Of a stretch of DNA of 64,000 bases, positions 36,850 to 48,702 are shown in pieces. The stretch comes from Sulfitobacter albidus (GTDB taxonomy: Bacteria > Pseudomonadota > Alphaproteobacteria > Rhodobacterales > Rhodobacteraceae). The notes below the pieces were generated by a model. It was not told the DNA's origin and did not search any database. It worked only from the letters and a program-made list of their open reading frames with translations. Position numbers and translations under genes: made by a program. Position 1 is the first letter of the stretch. Every line of letters begins with the position of its first letter. The DNA lies in NCBI RefSeq assembly GCF_018200035.1, contig NZ_CP073581.1, positions 2,972,501 through 3,036,500 on the forward strand. Direction: 5' to 3'.

Positions 36850-37449
36850 TTACTCAACAACCCGCAGCGTCAGGTTCAGCCGTCCTCCCTTGGGCAGCAG
36901 CCGGGACGATCCCGCGCGGATCCGGTCCACCCCGTGATAGGCCAGCCGTGCGTCGCCGCCCATCACCACAACATCACCCGATTTCAACCAGACGCTCTCG
37001 GTCTTGCCGCCACGGGTGACGTTGCCCATGCGAAACAGCCCGTCATCGCCAAGCGACACCGATACCACCGGCCACTGCATATCCGCCTCATCGCGGTCCT
37101 GGTGCAAACCCATGCGCGCGTCCGCCGCGTAGTAATTGATCAGACAGCACTCCGGCAGTCGCGCCAGTCCGGTCACGTCCCGCCACAGATCCAGCACCAC
37201 CGGCGGGATCGCAGGCCAGGGCGGCCCAGACGGATGCGCGGCGACATAGCGATAGCCGCTCTTGTCGGAAAACCATCCGTAGCTGCCCGCAGCGGTCATT
37301 CTAACCGACATCGGCTTGCCATAGGGCGTGTCGGGGCGAAAGAATGGCGCCTGCGCCACGACCCCGCGCACCGCCTCCAGCACATCCCGCTGGGCGTCCG
37401 CCGACAGGTATCCCCCGTGAATGTCAAAGCCTTTTACGCGCAATTTCAT
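36850..37449 (-). CDS. alkB: Alpha-ketoglutarate-dependent dioxygenase AlkB
   Basis: From ATG 37447-37449 the protein has 199 residues; ATG 37473 would add eight. Iron ligands are visible in MGLHQDRDEADMQWPVVSVS (HxD) and the distal His in DARLAYHGVDRI. The oxoglutarate-binding arginines lie in SSRLLPKGGRLNLTLR. It repairs alkylated bases in DNA or RNA by oxidative demethylation. It is divergent from dnaK, whose promoter region lies between them. Confidence 0.93.
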   Translation of the reverse strand: MKLRVKGFDIHGGYLSADAQRDVLEAVRGVVAQAPFFRPDTPYGKPMSVRMTAAGSYGWFSDKSGYRYVAAHPSGPPWPAIPPVVLDLWRDVTGLARLPECCLINYYAADARMGLHQDRDEADMQWPVVSVSLGDDGLFRMGNVTRGGKTESVWLKSGDVVVMGGDARLAYHGVDRIRAGSSRLLPKGGRLNLTLRVVE

Positions 37450-37520
37450 GCAATTCGCCCCATTCGCCCGCATTTTTCGACCGTATGCGCAGATTCCTCA
37501 CATCTGCGTGTCCGGACCGG

Positions 37521-37550
37521 TTGCAGCCCCCAGACCCCTCCCTATATACG
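37521..37550 (+). promoter_or_regulatory. dnaK: Candidate RpoH (heat-shock) promoter for dnaK
   Basis: CCTATATACG (37541-37550) fits the alphaproteobacterial heat-shock -10 pattern CYTATNTNNG at every fixed position. TTGCAG (37521-37526) lies 14 bases upstream as a partial -35. Transcription would start near 37558, giving a leader of about 100 bases before ATG 37659. Confidence 0.6.
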
Positions 37551-37658
37551 CTCCGAACCGCTGCACACCATGCGTGCGTGGCGTAAACGGATCGGGGTGT
37601 GGGTGCCGAAATGGGCCATCGCCTCGTGCAATCGCCTTGAAAAACATGAGGGATCGAA

Positions 37659-39581
<1,923 letters not shown>

Positions 39582-39604
39582 GCCCGCGTGGCGGAACCAA
39601 TGAC

Positions 39605-39633
39605 AGGGCCGGTCCGGACGACGGGCCGGCCCT
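39605..39633 (+). terminator. Hairpin between dnaK and dnaJ
   Basis: AGGGCCGG (39605-39612) pairs with CCGGCCCT (39626-39633) around a 13-base loop. Only a short pyrimidine stretch follows, so it is more likely an attenuator or message-stabilising element that keeps dnaJ below dnaK than a full terminator. Confidence 0.5.
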
Positions 39634-39659
39634 TCACGTTCCAATAAAGGATTATTCCC

Positions 39660-40814
39660 ATGGCAAAACGTGATTACTACGAGATCCTCGGCGTGGCCAA
39701 AGGCGCCTCCGCCGACGAGATCAAGAAGGGCTATCGCACCAAGGCCAAGGAACTGCACCCCGACCGCAACTCCGGCAATCCCAACGCCGAAGCGCAGTTC
39801 AAGGAAGCCAACGAGGCCTACGAAGTCCTCAAGGACGCCGACAAGAAAGCCGCCTACGATCGCTACGGCCACGCCGCCTTTGAAGGTGGCGGCGGCGGGC
39901 GGCCCGGTGGCGGCTTTGGCGGCGGCCAGCAGGGTGATTTCTCCTCGGCGTTCTCGGATGTGTTCGACGATCTGTTCGGCGATTTCATGGGCGGTCGCGG
40001 TCAGGGTGGCGGCGGCGGGCGTCGCGCGGCACGCGGATCCGATCTGCGCTACAACCTGCGCGTCACCCTTGAAGAGGCGTTCTCGGGTCTGCAGAAATCC
40101 ATCAACGTGCCCACCTCGGTCGCCTGCGGGTCTTGCAACGGCTCCGGCGCCGAAGGCGGGGCGGAACCCACCACCTGCCCGACCTGCTCCGGCATGGGCA
40201 AGGTGCGCGCACAGCAAGGGTTTTTCACCGTCGAGCGCGGCTGTCCAACCTGTTCCGGCCTTGGCCAGATCATCAAGAATCCCTGCAACACCTGCCGCGG
40301 CGCGGGCCGCGTGGAGAAAGACCGCGCGCTGTCGGTCAACATCCCCGCAGGGGTCGAAACCGGCACCCGTATCCGGCTCGCCGGCGAAGGCGAGGCCGGG
40401 ATGCGCGGTGGCCCCTCGGGCGATCTCTACATCTTCATCGAGGTGCAGGAACACGAGCTGTTCGAACGCGACGGCCCCAGCCTGTTTTGCCGCGTGCCCG
40501 TCTCGATGAGCAGTGCGGCACTGGGCGGCAGCATCGAGGTGCCGACCATCGACGGCGGCCGCGGCCGCGTGCAAGTGCCCTCCGGCAGCCAATCCGGCCG
40601 CCAAATGCGTCTGCGCGGTAAGGGCATGCCCCACCTGCGCGGCGGCGGCACCGGTGACATGATCATCGAACTGGCCGTCGAGACCCCGGTCAACCTGACC
40701 GCGCGCCAAAAGGAACTGCTGCGCGAATTCGAGGAACTCTCCGAAGAGAACAACCCCGAAAGCAGCAGCTTCTTTTCCAGCGTAAAGAGCTTTTGGGACA
40801 GCATGAAGGGGTGA
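39660..40814 (+). CDS. dnaJ: Chaperone DnaJ (Hsp40)
   Basis: The 384-residue protein has the J domain (1-70) with the HPD motif in [11 protein letters not shown] Gly-rich linker with phenylalanines follows. Four zinc-binding repeats are present: [24 protein letters not shown] and CNTCRGAG (about 150-220). It is thus a full type I DnaJ. It delivers clients to DnaK and stimulates its ATPase. AAAGGATT precedes the ATG, and the stop lies inside a large folded repeat. Confidence 0.98.
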   Translation: MAKRDYYEILGVAKGASADEIKKGYRTKAKELHPDRNSGNPNAEAQFKEANEAYEVLKDADKKAAYDRYGHAAFEGGGGGRPGGGFGGGQQGDFSSAFSDVFDDLFGDFMGGRGQGGGGGRRAARGSDLRYNLRVTLEEAFSGLQKSINVPTSVACGSCNGSGAEGGAEPTTCPTCSGMGKVRAQQGFFTVERGCPTCSGLGQIIKNPCNTCRGAGRVEKDRALSVNIPAGVETGTRIRLAGEGEAGMRGGPSGDLYIFIEVQEHELFERDGPSLFCRVPVSMSSAALGGSIEVPTIDGGRGRVQVPSGSQSGRQMRLRGKGMPHLRGGGTGDMIIELAVETPVNLTARQKELLREFEELSEENNPESSSFFSSVKSFWDSMKG

Positions 40815-40873
40815 AAACCTGCACCGGACCTTTGGTCCGGCAAATGCTCCGGGGGAGCATTTGAGGTTTTCAC
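40811..40873. repeat. Three-armed inverted-repeat element at the dnaJ stop
   Basis: An outer 10-base stem (40811-40820 with 40864-40873) encloses two perfect hairpins: a 7-base stem (40824-40830 with 40834-40840, loop TTT) and a 9-base stem (40842-40850 with 40854-40862, loop GGG). The dnaJ stop codon lies inside the outer stem. The form resembles dispersed palindromic repeats of bacterial genomes; no second copy was noticed in this window. Confidence 0.65.
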
Positions 40874-40928
40874 GGGCGGAGCCCCGGGTATCCGTCCCGC
40901 CCATCAACGCACCACGATACATCTTAGA

Positions 40929-40960
40929 CGCCGCAACGCCCCGCACGTTGCGGCGTTTTT
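40929..40960 (+). terminator. Rho-independent terminator after dnaJ
   Basis: CGCCGCAACG (40929-40938) and CGTTGCGGCG (40946-40955) form a perfect 10-base stem with a seven-base loop. A run of five T follows directly (40956-40960), then further T-rich sequence. This is a textbook intrinsic terminator for the dnaK-dnaJ transcript. Confidence 0.88.
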
Positions 40961-41079
40961 CATTTTCGCCTGTCCGCCAACCCCGTGCACGCCCGGTGTA
41001 CGCCCTGTGCACATCGTGTGACTCCTAAGATCCGGTAAACATTAACGGTTCAGTAACCAGAATCGGGCGAGCGTACACC

Positions 41080-41829
41080 ATGGCCGATTTCCGCGAACAG
41101 CCCCTGCCCTTTCTCACCGACGAGACGCCCGCAACTGCGCCAGTAGGGGGCAAACAACCCTCCTATATCGCTGACCACCGGCAGCGATTGCGCGCGCGTT
41201 TCATGGGCGGCGGGCCAGACGCGATGCCCGACTACGAACTGCTCGAACTGGTGCTGTTTCGCGCCATTCCGCGCCGCGATGTCAAACCGCTCGCCCGCGC
41301 CCTGATGGACCGTTTCGGCGATTTCAACCGCGTCATCACGGCATCCGAGGCGCGCCTGCGCGAAATCTCCGGCGTGGGTGACGCGGTAGTGGTCGAGCTC
41401 AAGATCGTCGCCGCCGCCGCCCAACGCATGGCACGCTCCAAGGTAATGAAATCACACGTTCTTACCGGCTGGGACGCGCTCCTGGACTATTGCCACACCT
41501 CCATGGCCCACCGCGAGACGGAGCAGTTTCGCGTGCTCTACCTCGACCGGAAAAATACCCTGATCGGCGATGAGGAACAGGCAAAGGGCACCGTCGATCA
41601 CGTGCCCGTCTACCCGCGCGAGGTCGCCAAACGCGCGCTGGAGCTCAACGCATCGGCGTTGATCCTGGTGCACAATCACCCCTCCGGCGATCCCACGCCA
41701 TCGCAATCCGATATCGACATGACCGCCCAGATCAACCTGGCTTGCGGGGCGCTCGGGATCACGCTGCACGACCACCTCATCATCGGAAAGTCCGCAGAGT
41801 TAAGCTTTCGGTCAGAAGGCTACCTGTAA
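41080..41829 (+). CDS. radC: RadC family protein (JAB/MPN domain)
   Basis: The 249-residue protein has an N-terminal helix-hairpin-helix region and a C-terminal JAB-type metalloprotease-like domain. The zinc signature is [20 protein letters not shown] (about 205-224), with an upstream glutamate in the [16 protein letters not shown] segment. Despite the name, a DNA-repair role is not established for the family. The stop lies two bases before the stop of the convergent metal ATPase gene. Confidence 0.95.
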   Translation: MADFREQPLPFLTDETPATAPVGGKQPSYIADHRQRLRARFMGGGPDAMPDYELLELVLFRAIPRRDVKPLARALMDRFGDFNRVITASEARLREISGVGDAVVVELKIVAAAAQRMARSKVMKSHVLTGWDALLDYCHTSMAHRETEQFRVLYLDRKNTLIGDEEQAKGTVDHVPVYPREVAKRALELNASALILVHNHPSGDPTPSQSDIDMTAQINLACGALGITLHDHLIIGKSAELSFRSEGYL

Positions 41830-41831
41830 CC

Positions 41832-44039
41832 TCAGGCGCGCAGCTTGCGCAGACGCAACGCGTTGCTGAGCACAAGAACAGACGACAGCCCCATCGCCCC
41901 CGCCGCCAACGCAGGCGACAACAACAGGCCCGCAAAAGGATACAGCATCCCAGCCGCAACCGGGATCAGCGCCACGTTATAGCCGAACGCCCAGAATAGA
42001 TTCTGGCGGATATTGCGCAGGGTTTGATCGGACACCGTGATCGCAGTAACCACCCCGCCCGGATCCCCCGACATCAGCACCACATCCGCCGCGTCGATGG
42101 CCACATCCGTGCCCGTGCCGATGGCAATTCCCACATCCGCGCGGGCCAGCGCCGGCGCGTCGTTGATGCCGTCCCCGACAAAGGCAACGATTTCTCCCGG
42201 CGCCTTCAATGCCGCGATTGCGTCGGCCTTTTCTTCGGGCAGGATCCCGCCGCGCACCGTCTCGATCCCAAGCTTGCGACCCAGCCGCGTCGCTGCGGCC
42301 TCAGTATCGCCACTGAGCAAGGCAACACGCAGCCCCCGTGCCTTAAGCGCATCTATGGTGGCCTGAGATGTTGGTTTGATGCTGTCAGAAAATGTCAGCA
42401 ATGCCAGCGGCGCACCGTCTACCGCGGCGTAGACGACAGACTGTCCTTCGTCGCGCGCGACCTCATCAAATGGGTCGCATCCGATGCCCCGCTCTTCGAG
42501 CCAAAGACGACTTCCCAGTATAATCCGACGCCCCTCTACCAAGGCAAGGATACCCCGTCCCGGCATGGTTTGCGTCTGCGTTGCTTCTGCCAGCGGGTCC
42601 GGTCCGGCGGCGACAATCGCGCGCGACAGCGGATGGCTCGATCCCTGCGCGGCCGCGGCGATCAGACGTATCGCGACCTCATGCTCCATGTCTGAAATCA
42701 CGTGCACAGCGTCCAGCCGTGGCGCCCCTTCGGTCAGCGTCCCTGTCTTGTCAAAGGCGACCACATGCACGCCCCGCAGGCTTTGCAGGGCACTGCCAGA
42801 ACGGAACAAAACACCCAATTCGGCGCCCCGACCGGCACCAATCATGATCGACGTGGGCGTCGCCAGACCCATCGCGCAGGGGCAGGCAATGATCAGAACC
42901 GATACGCCTGTCACAAGGACATAGGCCAATCGTGGCTCGGGCCCGAACAGAGCCCAGAGCATCATTGTCAGAGCCGCAATCACCAGAACCGCCGGCACAA
43001 ATCGCAGCGTGATCCGGTCCACCAACCCTTGAATAGGCAAGCGTGTCGCCTGCGCGGTCTGCACTGTACGAATGATTTGGGCCAGCTTGCTGTCCTGCCC
43101 CGTCGCGGTCGCCCGGCAAATGAGCGTTCCGGCACCGTTTATCGCCCCGCCCGTGATCGCATCGCCGGGCGCCACAGCAACGGGTACAGGCTCCCCGGTG
43201 AGCATGGATTGATCGACGTCGCTCTGCCCCTCGAGGACGATGCCATCCGCGGGGATCCTGTCCCCGGCGCGCAGCATGTAGGTATCGCCATGGGCAAGCG
43301 CCTCGAGCGGTCGGTCCTGCCATGTCCCGTCGATCCTGACGCGGGCCGTATCTGGCCGAAGCCCGACAAGCCGCTCGATTGCAGCGCCCGTGCGCCCCTT
43401 GGCCCGCGCTTCCAACCAGCGGCCCAGGAGGATCAACGTGACGATCACACAGGCGGATTCGAAATAAACGGCACGCGCGCCAGCGGGGAATAGACCCGGC
43501 GCCAGAATGGCCAATACGGAATAGCCATAGGCCGCCCCCGTGCCCAGCGCCACAAGGCTATTCATATCCGGAACCCGCCGGATCAGCGCCGGCAGCCCTC
43601 TGGCAAAGAATTGGCGCCCCGGTCCGAAAAGCACCAGCGTCGTGAGCACGCACTGCAGACCCCAAAGCGGCGCCTGCCCAAACGTTTGCGTCAGAACGCT
43701 GTGCAAGGCGGGGATCAGGTGCCCCCCCATTTCGATGATAAGTACCGGGAGGCCCAACAGGGCTGCCATCAATGTATCGCGACGCAGGGCTGCGGCATCG
43801 CGGGCATGCGCGTTGCCAGCATAACCCTGCGAAACTGAACCGGGATACCCCGCCGACCTGAGCGCGCTCAGCGCGGCATCAAGTTCGGACGGACCGGCAA
43901 AAACGACCTCTCCAGACGCATCCGCCAGATTGACCGAGGCCGACGTGATCCCAGCCACACCGTCGAGCGCTGACTGCGCCCGCGCCGCGCAGGCGCCGCA
44001 GGACATGTTTTCGATACGAAGCCGGACGCGCTGCGTCAC
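41832..44039 (-). CDS. Copper-type P1B ATPase
   Basis: The 735-residue protein begins at GTG 44037-44039. One heavy-metal-associated domain holds C14 and C17 (ENMSCGACAARAQ). Membrane motif CPC lies at 386-388 (IACPCAMGLATPTSI). The phosphorylated Asp is near 430 (FDKTGTLTEGAP), with the actuator loop MLTGEPVPV and hinge VGDGINDAPALARADVG. CPC and the single CxxC domain suggest monovalent copper or silver export. It is last in a minus-strand run after hemY, with a seven-base gap. No copper regulator is adjacent. Confidence 0.93.
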   Translation of the reverse strand: MTQRVRLRIENMSCGACAARAQSALDGVAGITSASVNLADASGEVVFAGPSELDAALSALRSAGYPGSVSQGYAGNAHARDAAALRRDTLMAALLGLPVLIIEMGGHLIPALHSVLTQTFGQAPLWGLQCVLTTLVLFGPGRQFFARGLPALIRRVPDMNSLVALGTGAAYGYSVLAILAPGLFPAGARAVYFESACVIVTLILLGRWLEARAKGRTGAAIERLVGLRPDTARVRIDGTWQDRPLEALAHGDTYMLRAGDRIPADGIVLEGQSDVDQSMLTGEPVPVAVAPGDAITGGAINGAGTLICRATATGQDSKLAQIIRTVQTAQATRLPIQGLVDRITLRFVPAVLVIAALTMMLWALFGPEPRLAYVLVTGVSVLIIACPCAMGLATPTSIMIGAGRGAELGVLFRSGSALQSLRGVHVVAFDKTGTLTEGAPRLDAVHVISDMEHEVAIRLIAAAAQGSSHPLSRAIVAAGPDPLAEATQTQTMPGRGILALVEGRRIILGSRLWLEERGIGCDPFDEVARDEGQSVVYAAVDGAPLALLTFSDSIKPTSQATIDALKARGLRVALLSGDTEAAATRLGRKLGIETVRGGILPEEKADAIAALKAPGEIVAFVGDGINDAPALARADVGIAIGTGTDVAIDAADVVLMSGDPGGVVTAITVSDQTLRNIRQNLFWAFGYNVALIPVAAGMLYPFAGLLLSPALAAGAMGLSSVLVLSNALRLRKLRA

Positions 44040-44046
44040 CGGAGAT

Positions 44047-45546
44047 CTACTTTTCGGGCTTTGACGGCTCCGCCTCGGCGGTTTCTTCCGGCGCGTCCTC
44101 GATCAGTGTCGCGTCCTCGATGGGCGGCTCATCGACCTGCGGGACCACACCCGTGGCGGTGTTGTCCTCAAGCGCGCCAACGATCAGTGGCAGCATCTGC
44201 GCACCGGCGGGCATGGCGACATCGGATTGTGGCGGGCGTTTCCATTCAAGGGTGTCAAAGCTGGCGCAATTCTCGCAGATCGGCGCCCATCCGACGTGGA
44301 TATGCTGGCAGTTGTCGCAAATCCATTGCGGACCCCGCGGTACGCTCAGCGCGCGGGCCAGCCAGCCTTTGACCACCGTATCGCTGGCGCCCTCGCCGCG
44401 CTCGATCGCGGCCATCAGCGTCACGGAACGTGCGTCCGGATCGGTTTCGACCAGACTACCAAGAGCGCGACGGGCGGCCGGGAAATCCTCTGCCGCGATG
44501 TGCAACTCGGCAAGCAGCATCTTGGTTTCGGGGTGGTCCTGCTTGATCCGTGTCAGCGCGGTGAACCGTTTGACGCGAGCGCTTGCGGTCTCGTTCGGCT
44601 CGATCGCGGCAAAGGCTGCGGCGAGGTCGGGATGCGGGCGCATCTCCCAGGCCTTTTTCAGAACGCGGGTGGCGTAGCGCGGTTTTCCCTGGGCGATATA
44701 CCCTTCGGCGGCCATGACGGCGGCGGGCACCAGATCGGGGGAGAGGCGGTTGGCCTCGATCGCTGTTTCGCGCGCCTCGACGGATTTATCCTCGTCCACG
44801 ATGTCGCGCGCCGCCGACAGCGCCAGCACCGCGTCGCGGCGTTTGTGCACGTCGCGGGGCAGCTGACCATTGCGCAGCTTGGCGCTCAGGGTCTTGCGCG
44901 CGCCGGTCCAGTCTTCCTTCTGGGCCTGAAGGCGCAAGAGCACGTCGCCGGTGTCTTCATGCTTGGGCTTGAGGGCAAACGCCTTTTTGGCCAGCTCCAG
45001 CGCCGTGTCGGTATCCCCATCGGCAAGCTTTTGTTTCATGATCCCGCGCACCCCGACAAAGCGGGTCTTTTCGCTTTCGACCAGCTTGCGGTAGGTCTCT
45101 TCCGCCTTGCGGCGGTCGCCTGCCATTTCGGCGGCCTGTGCCGTGAGCAGCTGGGTCAGCTGCGGATCGTTGAGGTATTTTTCGGCCTTGGCGGCCTGGG
45201 TCATTGCGGTACGCCCCTCGCCACTGGCGAGGGCCATCAGACCCTCGGACAGCGCGGCGTACCCCTTGCGCTCACGGTTGCGGTCAAAATAGCGCGACAG
45301 CGCGGTCTCATCGCCGTTGATGAATTTCAGCGTCGCGATCAGCAGGCCAAGCACCTTGAGCGCGATCCAGAGAATGACCACCAGCGCGATGAGCAGGATC
45401 ACGGTTTCCAGCGGATTAAAGGTCATCTCGTAGGTCATCGCGCGGATCTGCACGCCACCCTGCGCGTCCAGCAGCAACACCGCCGCCCAGGACAACGCGC
45501 CGACGATGCCGACAAAAAGAATGATTTTGATCAGGGACCAGAGCAT
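44047..45546 (-). CDS. hemY: HemY-like tetratricopeptide membrane protein
   Basis: The 499-residue protein has two N-terminal membrane helices (IILFVGIVGALSWAAVLLL; VILLIALVVILWIALKVLGL) followed by TPR-like helices to about residue 400. Near the C-terminus is a double CxxC zinc-ribbon-like motif (CDNCQHIHVGWAPICENC), reminiscent of LapB. The tail is acidic and disordered. HemY-like proteins sit with heme genes but their exact job is unsettled. It follows the Mic60-like gene by 10 bases. Confidence 0.88.
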   Translation of the reverse strand: MLWSLIKIILFVGIVGALSWAAVLLLDAQGGVQIRAMTYEMTFNPLETVILLIALVVILWIALKVLGLLIATLKFINGDETALSRYFDRNRERKGYAALSEGLMALASGEGRTAMTQAAKAEKYLNDPQLTQLLTAQAAEMAGDRRKAEETYRKLVESEKTRFVGVRGIMKQKLADGDTDTALELAKKAFALKPKHEDTGDVLLRLQAQKEDWTGARKTLSAKLRNGQLPRDVHKRRDAVLALSAARDIVDEDKSVEARETAIEANRLSPDLVPAAVMAAEGYIAQGKPRYATRVLKKAWEMRPHPDLAAAFAAIEPNETASARVKRFTALTRIKQDHPETKMLLAELHIAAEDFPAARRALGSLVETDPDARSVTLMAAIERGEGASDTVVKGWLARALSVPRGPQWICDNCQHIHVGWAPICENCASFDTLEWKRPPQSDVAMPAGAQMLPLIVGALEDNTATGVVPQVDEPPIEDATLIEDAPEETAEAEPSKPEK

Positions 45547-45556
45547 GTGAATTTCC

Positions 45557-46780
45557 TTAGTCTGCCGTCAGGCTTTGGGACAGCGCGGCGGCTGCATCGC
45601 GGGCATCCGTCCGGGCTGTGGCGGCGGAGAGCCAATCCGCGATTGCCGCGCGCCCGGGTTCGGGCAGCGTCGACAGCTCGGTCAGGGCGGTGTTCAGATC
45701 GCCTGCCTGCACGGCAGCTTCGGCGCGTGACAGCACGGCATCGGGGTCATCCCCCTCGCGCGGTGCGACCGACCGAACGCCCAGCGAGCGCTGCAAAAAG
45801 GCCCCCACGCCTGCGGTATCGTCTGCCGACCGCGACGCAGCCAGCGCGCTGCGGGCCTCGTCGGGAAATTGTGATTGCAGCGCTGCGAGAGTTGGCACCC
45901 CATCGGCGGCGGGCGCGCTGAGCGCCGGGTCTACCGTGACCTCTGCCGCCTCAAGATCGGCCAGCACATCACCGTAGGGTTGGCCTGCCTCTAGCGCGGC
46001 GATGATTTTCGACAGGGCTGCCTGCGCGTCGGCGCGCCGCGCAGCTTCGGCGGTGGCTTCCTCGACCGAGCGGGCATTTTCGATCAGCGCCTGAATCTCG
46101 TCACGCTGGGTGCGCACAGCCTGCTGCAGGCCCGAAAGCTCGGCGATGTAGGCTTCGGCCTGATCGGCGTCGATGCCTTCGGGAGCCACGATGACAGGGC
46201 GCGCCTCTACCTCGGCGAGGCGCGCGTCAATCTCGGCCAGTTGCGCCTCAAGGCCCGACAGATCGACTTCGGGAATCTGAAGCGGCTCGACCGCTTCGAG
46301 CGTGGCGATGCGGTCCTCCTGCGCGGCTATCGTCTCCCGCAATTCGGCGGTCGGATCCTCGGCGGGGCCGCGCAGCAGGTCCATCTCAGCGACGGCAAAG
46401 CCGATCACACCGGCGATAATGCCGCCCAAGACCAATGGCAGAAAAGGACTGCTTTTCTCGGGTTGCGGAGCGGTGACCGGGGCAGGCACGGGATGCACCA
46501 TTTCGGCGACCGTGCTTGTGGTGGCTGCTTTGGCCTCGGGCTCTTCCGGCGCGGGATCCGCCGCTGATTTCTCGTCGGGCGCGTCCGTTGCGGGTTCATC
46601 GTCGGTGGTATCCGCCGCCTGAGCCTTTGCGCTCTCGGTGTCTTTGACGATTTCGGGTTCTTTTGGCGTTTCCGCAGGGGGAGAGTCAGCGGCGGTCGTT
46701 TCCTCAACCTCGGGGGTTTCGTCCGCCTTGGACTTCGTTGCTTTACCCTTGGAAGAGCTGTTTTTCCTGGATGACGCCAC
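45557..46780 (-). CDS. Alphaproteobacterial mitofilin/Mic60-like protein (COG4223)
   Basis: The 407-residue protein has a disordered, Ala/Glu/Lys-rich N-terminus (about 1-108), one membrane helix (PLVLGGIIAGVIGFAVAEM, about 113-131), a coiled coil (about 140-260; EAQLAEIDARLAEVEA), and a C-terminal helical domain. This is the layout of bacterial Mic60 relatives, which sit beside hemY and hemD in alphaproteobacteria. Such proteins act in membrane shaping and outer-membrane contact. Assignment rests on architecture and gene context. Confidence 0.8.
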   Translation of the reverse strand: MASSRKNSSSKGKATKSKADETPEVEETTAADSPPAETPKEPEIVKDTESAKAQAADTTDDEPATDAPDEKSAADPAPEEPEAKAATTSTVAEMVHPVPAPVTAPQPEKSSPFLPLVLGGIIAGVIGFAVAEMDLLRGPAEDPTAELRETIAAQEDRIATLEAVEPLQIPEVDLSGLEAQLAEIDARLAEVEARPVIVAPEGIDADQAEAYIAELSGLQQAVRTQRDEIQALIENARSVEEATAEAARRADAQAALSKIIAALEAGQPYGDVLADLEAAEVTVDPALSAPAADGVPTLAALQSQFPDEARSALAASRSADDTAGVGAFLQRSLGVRSVAPREGDDPDAVLSRAEAAVQAGDLNTALTELSTLPEPGRAAIADWLSAATARTDARDAAAALSQSLTAD

Positions 46781-46853
46781 TTTTACACCTTCTTCGATTC
46801 TGATCCGTCGCCGGATCTCGACCCTGCGACCTTAGCCGCCGCGCCCCTGTCCC

Positions 46854-47549
46854 TCAAGCGGAGGTGATCCGCCTGCATTCGATTTCAACCGTTTTACGCA
46901 TTTCAACGCCCGTAGGTGCCTTTGCGATCCGGATTTCTTCGGGATTCACCCGATCAAGACCCATGTCGACCGCCGCGCTGAGAAGAATCAGTCGCGCCTG
47001 CGGGGCCGGTAGCGCCAGTTGTTCGCAAAATTGCCTGGCCGTGCGCGGGGAAAAAAGCGGCACTATTGCCGGACCTTCAAGCGCATCTCGCGCCGCATCG
47101 CTGAGTGGCAAAAGGACTTGCCGGTAGATCGTGTGACGCATGGCGTGCAGACCTGCATCGCGCAGCCGCTCCGCGATGTCCCCCCGTTGGTGGGCGCCTG
47201 CCAGATGGGTCAGCCGTCCGGCGGGTGGGTCGGTGCGCAGTGTGTCGACGAGGGCCGCGGCGGTCTGCCCGGCGCAGATCGCCTGCCAACCGTGTGCACG
47301 GGCCGCCGCGGTCGTCTGCGCACCCACGCAATAGGCGGGACGGCCCGCACCCGGCGGCGCATGTCGGGGCCCCTGCGCAGAGGTGAATATTGCGGCCTCG
47401 ACGGCCGGAGGCTCTGTCGCGACCGGATCAATCCGCATCAGCGGCGCGATCAGCACGCGCATGCCCGCAATTGCCACCGGATCAAGCGCGGCGGCAAAGC
47501 GTTCAGCGCTCTCGGCGGGACGGGTAAGCAGGAGGGTCGGCTTGCGCAT
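46854..47549 (-). CDS. hemD: Uroporphyrinogen-III synthase
   Basis: The 231-residue protein opens with [19 protein letters not shown] and keeps the weakly conserved two-lobed HemD pattern ([58 protein letters not shown]). It closes hydroxymethylbilane to uroporphyrinogen III for heme and cobalamin. It is divergent from tsaD with 79 bases between. hemC is not next to it in this window. Confidence 0.9.
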   Translation of the reverse strand: MRKPTLLLTRPAESAERFAAALDPVAIAGMRVLIAPLMRIDPVATEPPAVEAAIFTSAQGPRHAPPGAGRPAYCVGAQTTAAARAHGWQAICAGQTAAALVDTLRTDPPAGRLTHLAGAHQRGDIAERLRDAGLHAMRHTIYRQVLLPLSDAARDALEGPAIVPLFSPRTARQFCEQLALPAPQARLILLSAAVDMGLDRVNPEEIRIAKAPTGVEMRKTVEIECRRITSA

Positions 47550-47628
47550 GCCGCAGGTTCGCAGGATTGTTTGGCGGACGCCAGAGTGTTACCTGCTGCG
47601 CATCCCACGTCTAGCGAAAGCCCGCATC

Positions 47629-48702
47629 ATGGCCCCCCAGACCGTTCTCGGTATCGAAAGCAGCTGCGACGACACCGCCGCCGCCGTGCTGCGCGGGCGA
47701 GAGATCCTGTCATCGGTGGTGCTGGGACAGACCGAATTGCACGCGGCCTTTGGCGGTGTGGTGCCAGAGATCGCGGCGCGCGCGCACGCGGAAAAGCTGG
47801 ACATCTGCGTGGCGCAGGCACTGCACGAGGCAGGCATTGGGTTGGATCAGATCGACGCGGTGGCGGTGACGGCAGGGCCCGGGCTGATTGGCGGCGTGGT
47901 GTCGGGCGTGATGTGCGCCAAGGGGATCGCGATGGCGCGGCATCTGCCGCTTTATGGGGTGAACCATCTGGCGGGGCACGCGCTGACGCCACGACTGACG
48001 GATGATGTGGCCTATCCCTACCTCATGCTGCTGGTATCGGGCGGGCATTGCCAGTTTCTGATCGCCCACGGACCTGAGCGGTTCGAGCGCCTGGGAGGCA
48101 CCATTGACGACGCGCCGGGTGAAGCCTTTGACAAGATCGCCCGCCTGTTGGCCTTGCCCCAGCCCGGTGGCCCCGCGATTGAGCGCTGCGCCGGTGACGG
48201 CGATGCGGAGCGCTTTCGACTGCCGCGTCCGCTGCTGGACCGCGACGGCTGCGACATGTCGTTCTCGGGGCTCAAGACGGCGGTACTGCGCCAGCGTGAT
48301 GCACTGATGATCGATGGCGCGCTGCGGGTGCAGGATCGCGCCGATCTGGCGGCAGGATTCCAGGCGGCGGTCGTGGACGTACTTGCCGAAAAGGCCCGGC
48401 GCGCGCTGGCTTCACTGGTGCCTCTGACCGAAACGCCGACCCTTTGCGTGGCCGGCGGTGTCGCGGCAAATATGACGATCCGCGCGGGGCTTGAGCAGGT
48501 CGCGGCAGAGGCGGGCGCGACGCTGATCTGTCCGCCGCTGCCGCTGTGTACCGACAATGCGGCCATGATCGCCTTTGCCGCGATTGAACAGATGCCGCAC
48601 CGCGCCCCGGACGGGATGGATCTGTCGGCACGTCCACGCTGGCCGTTGGATGGGAAAGCGCCCGCGATGCTGGGCAGCGGGAAGAAGGGGGCGAAGGCAT
48701 GA
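47629..48702 (+). CDS. tsaD: tRNA N6-adenosine threonylcarbamoyltransferase TsaD
   Basis: From ATG 47629 the protein has 357 residues; earlier in-frame starts overlap hemD and lack family sequence. Signatures are [15 protein letters not shown], metal-binding histidines in [24 protein letters not shown] and [11 protein letters not shown]. With TsaB, TsaC and TsaE it makes t6A37 in ANN-decoding tRNAs. tsaE is also in this window at 59210. The stop overlaps the gpsA start (ATGA). Confidence 0.97.
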   Translation: MAPQTVLGIESSCDDTAAAVLRGREILSSVVLGQTELHAAFGGVVPEIAARAHAEKLDICVAQALHEAGIGLDQIDAVAVTAGPGLIGGVVSGVMCAKGIAMARHLPLYGVNHLAGHALTPRLTDDVAYPYLMLLVSGGHCQFLIAHGPERFERLGGTIDDAPGEAFDKIARLLALPQPGGPAIERCAGDGDAERFRLPRPLLDRDGCDMSFSGLKTAVLRQRDALMIDGALRVQDRADLAAGFQAAVVDVLAEKARRALASLVPLTETPTLCVAGGVAANMTIRAGLEQVAAEAGATLICPPLPLCTDNAAMIAFAAIEQMPHRAPDGMDLSARPRWPLDGKAPAMLGSGKKGAKA

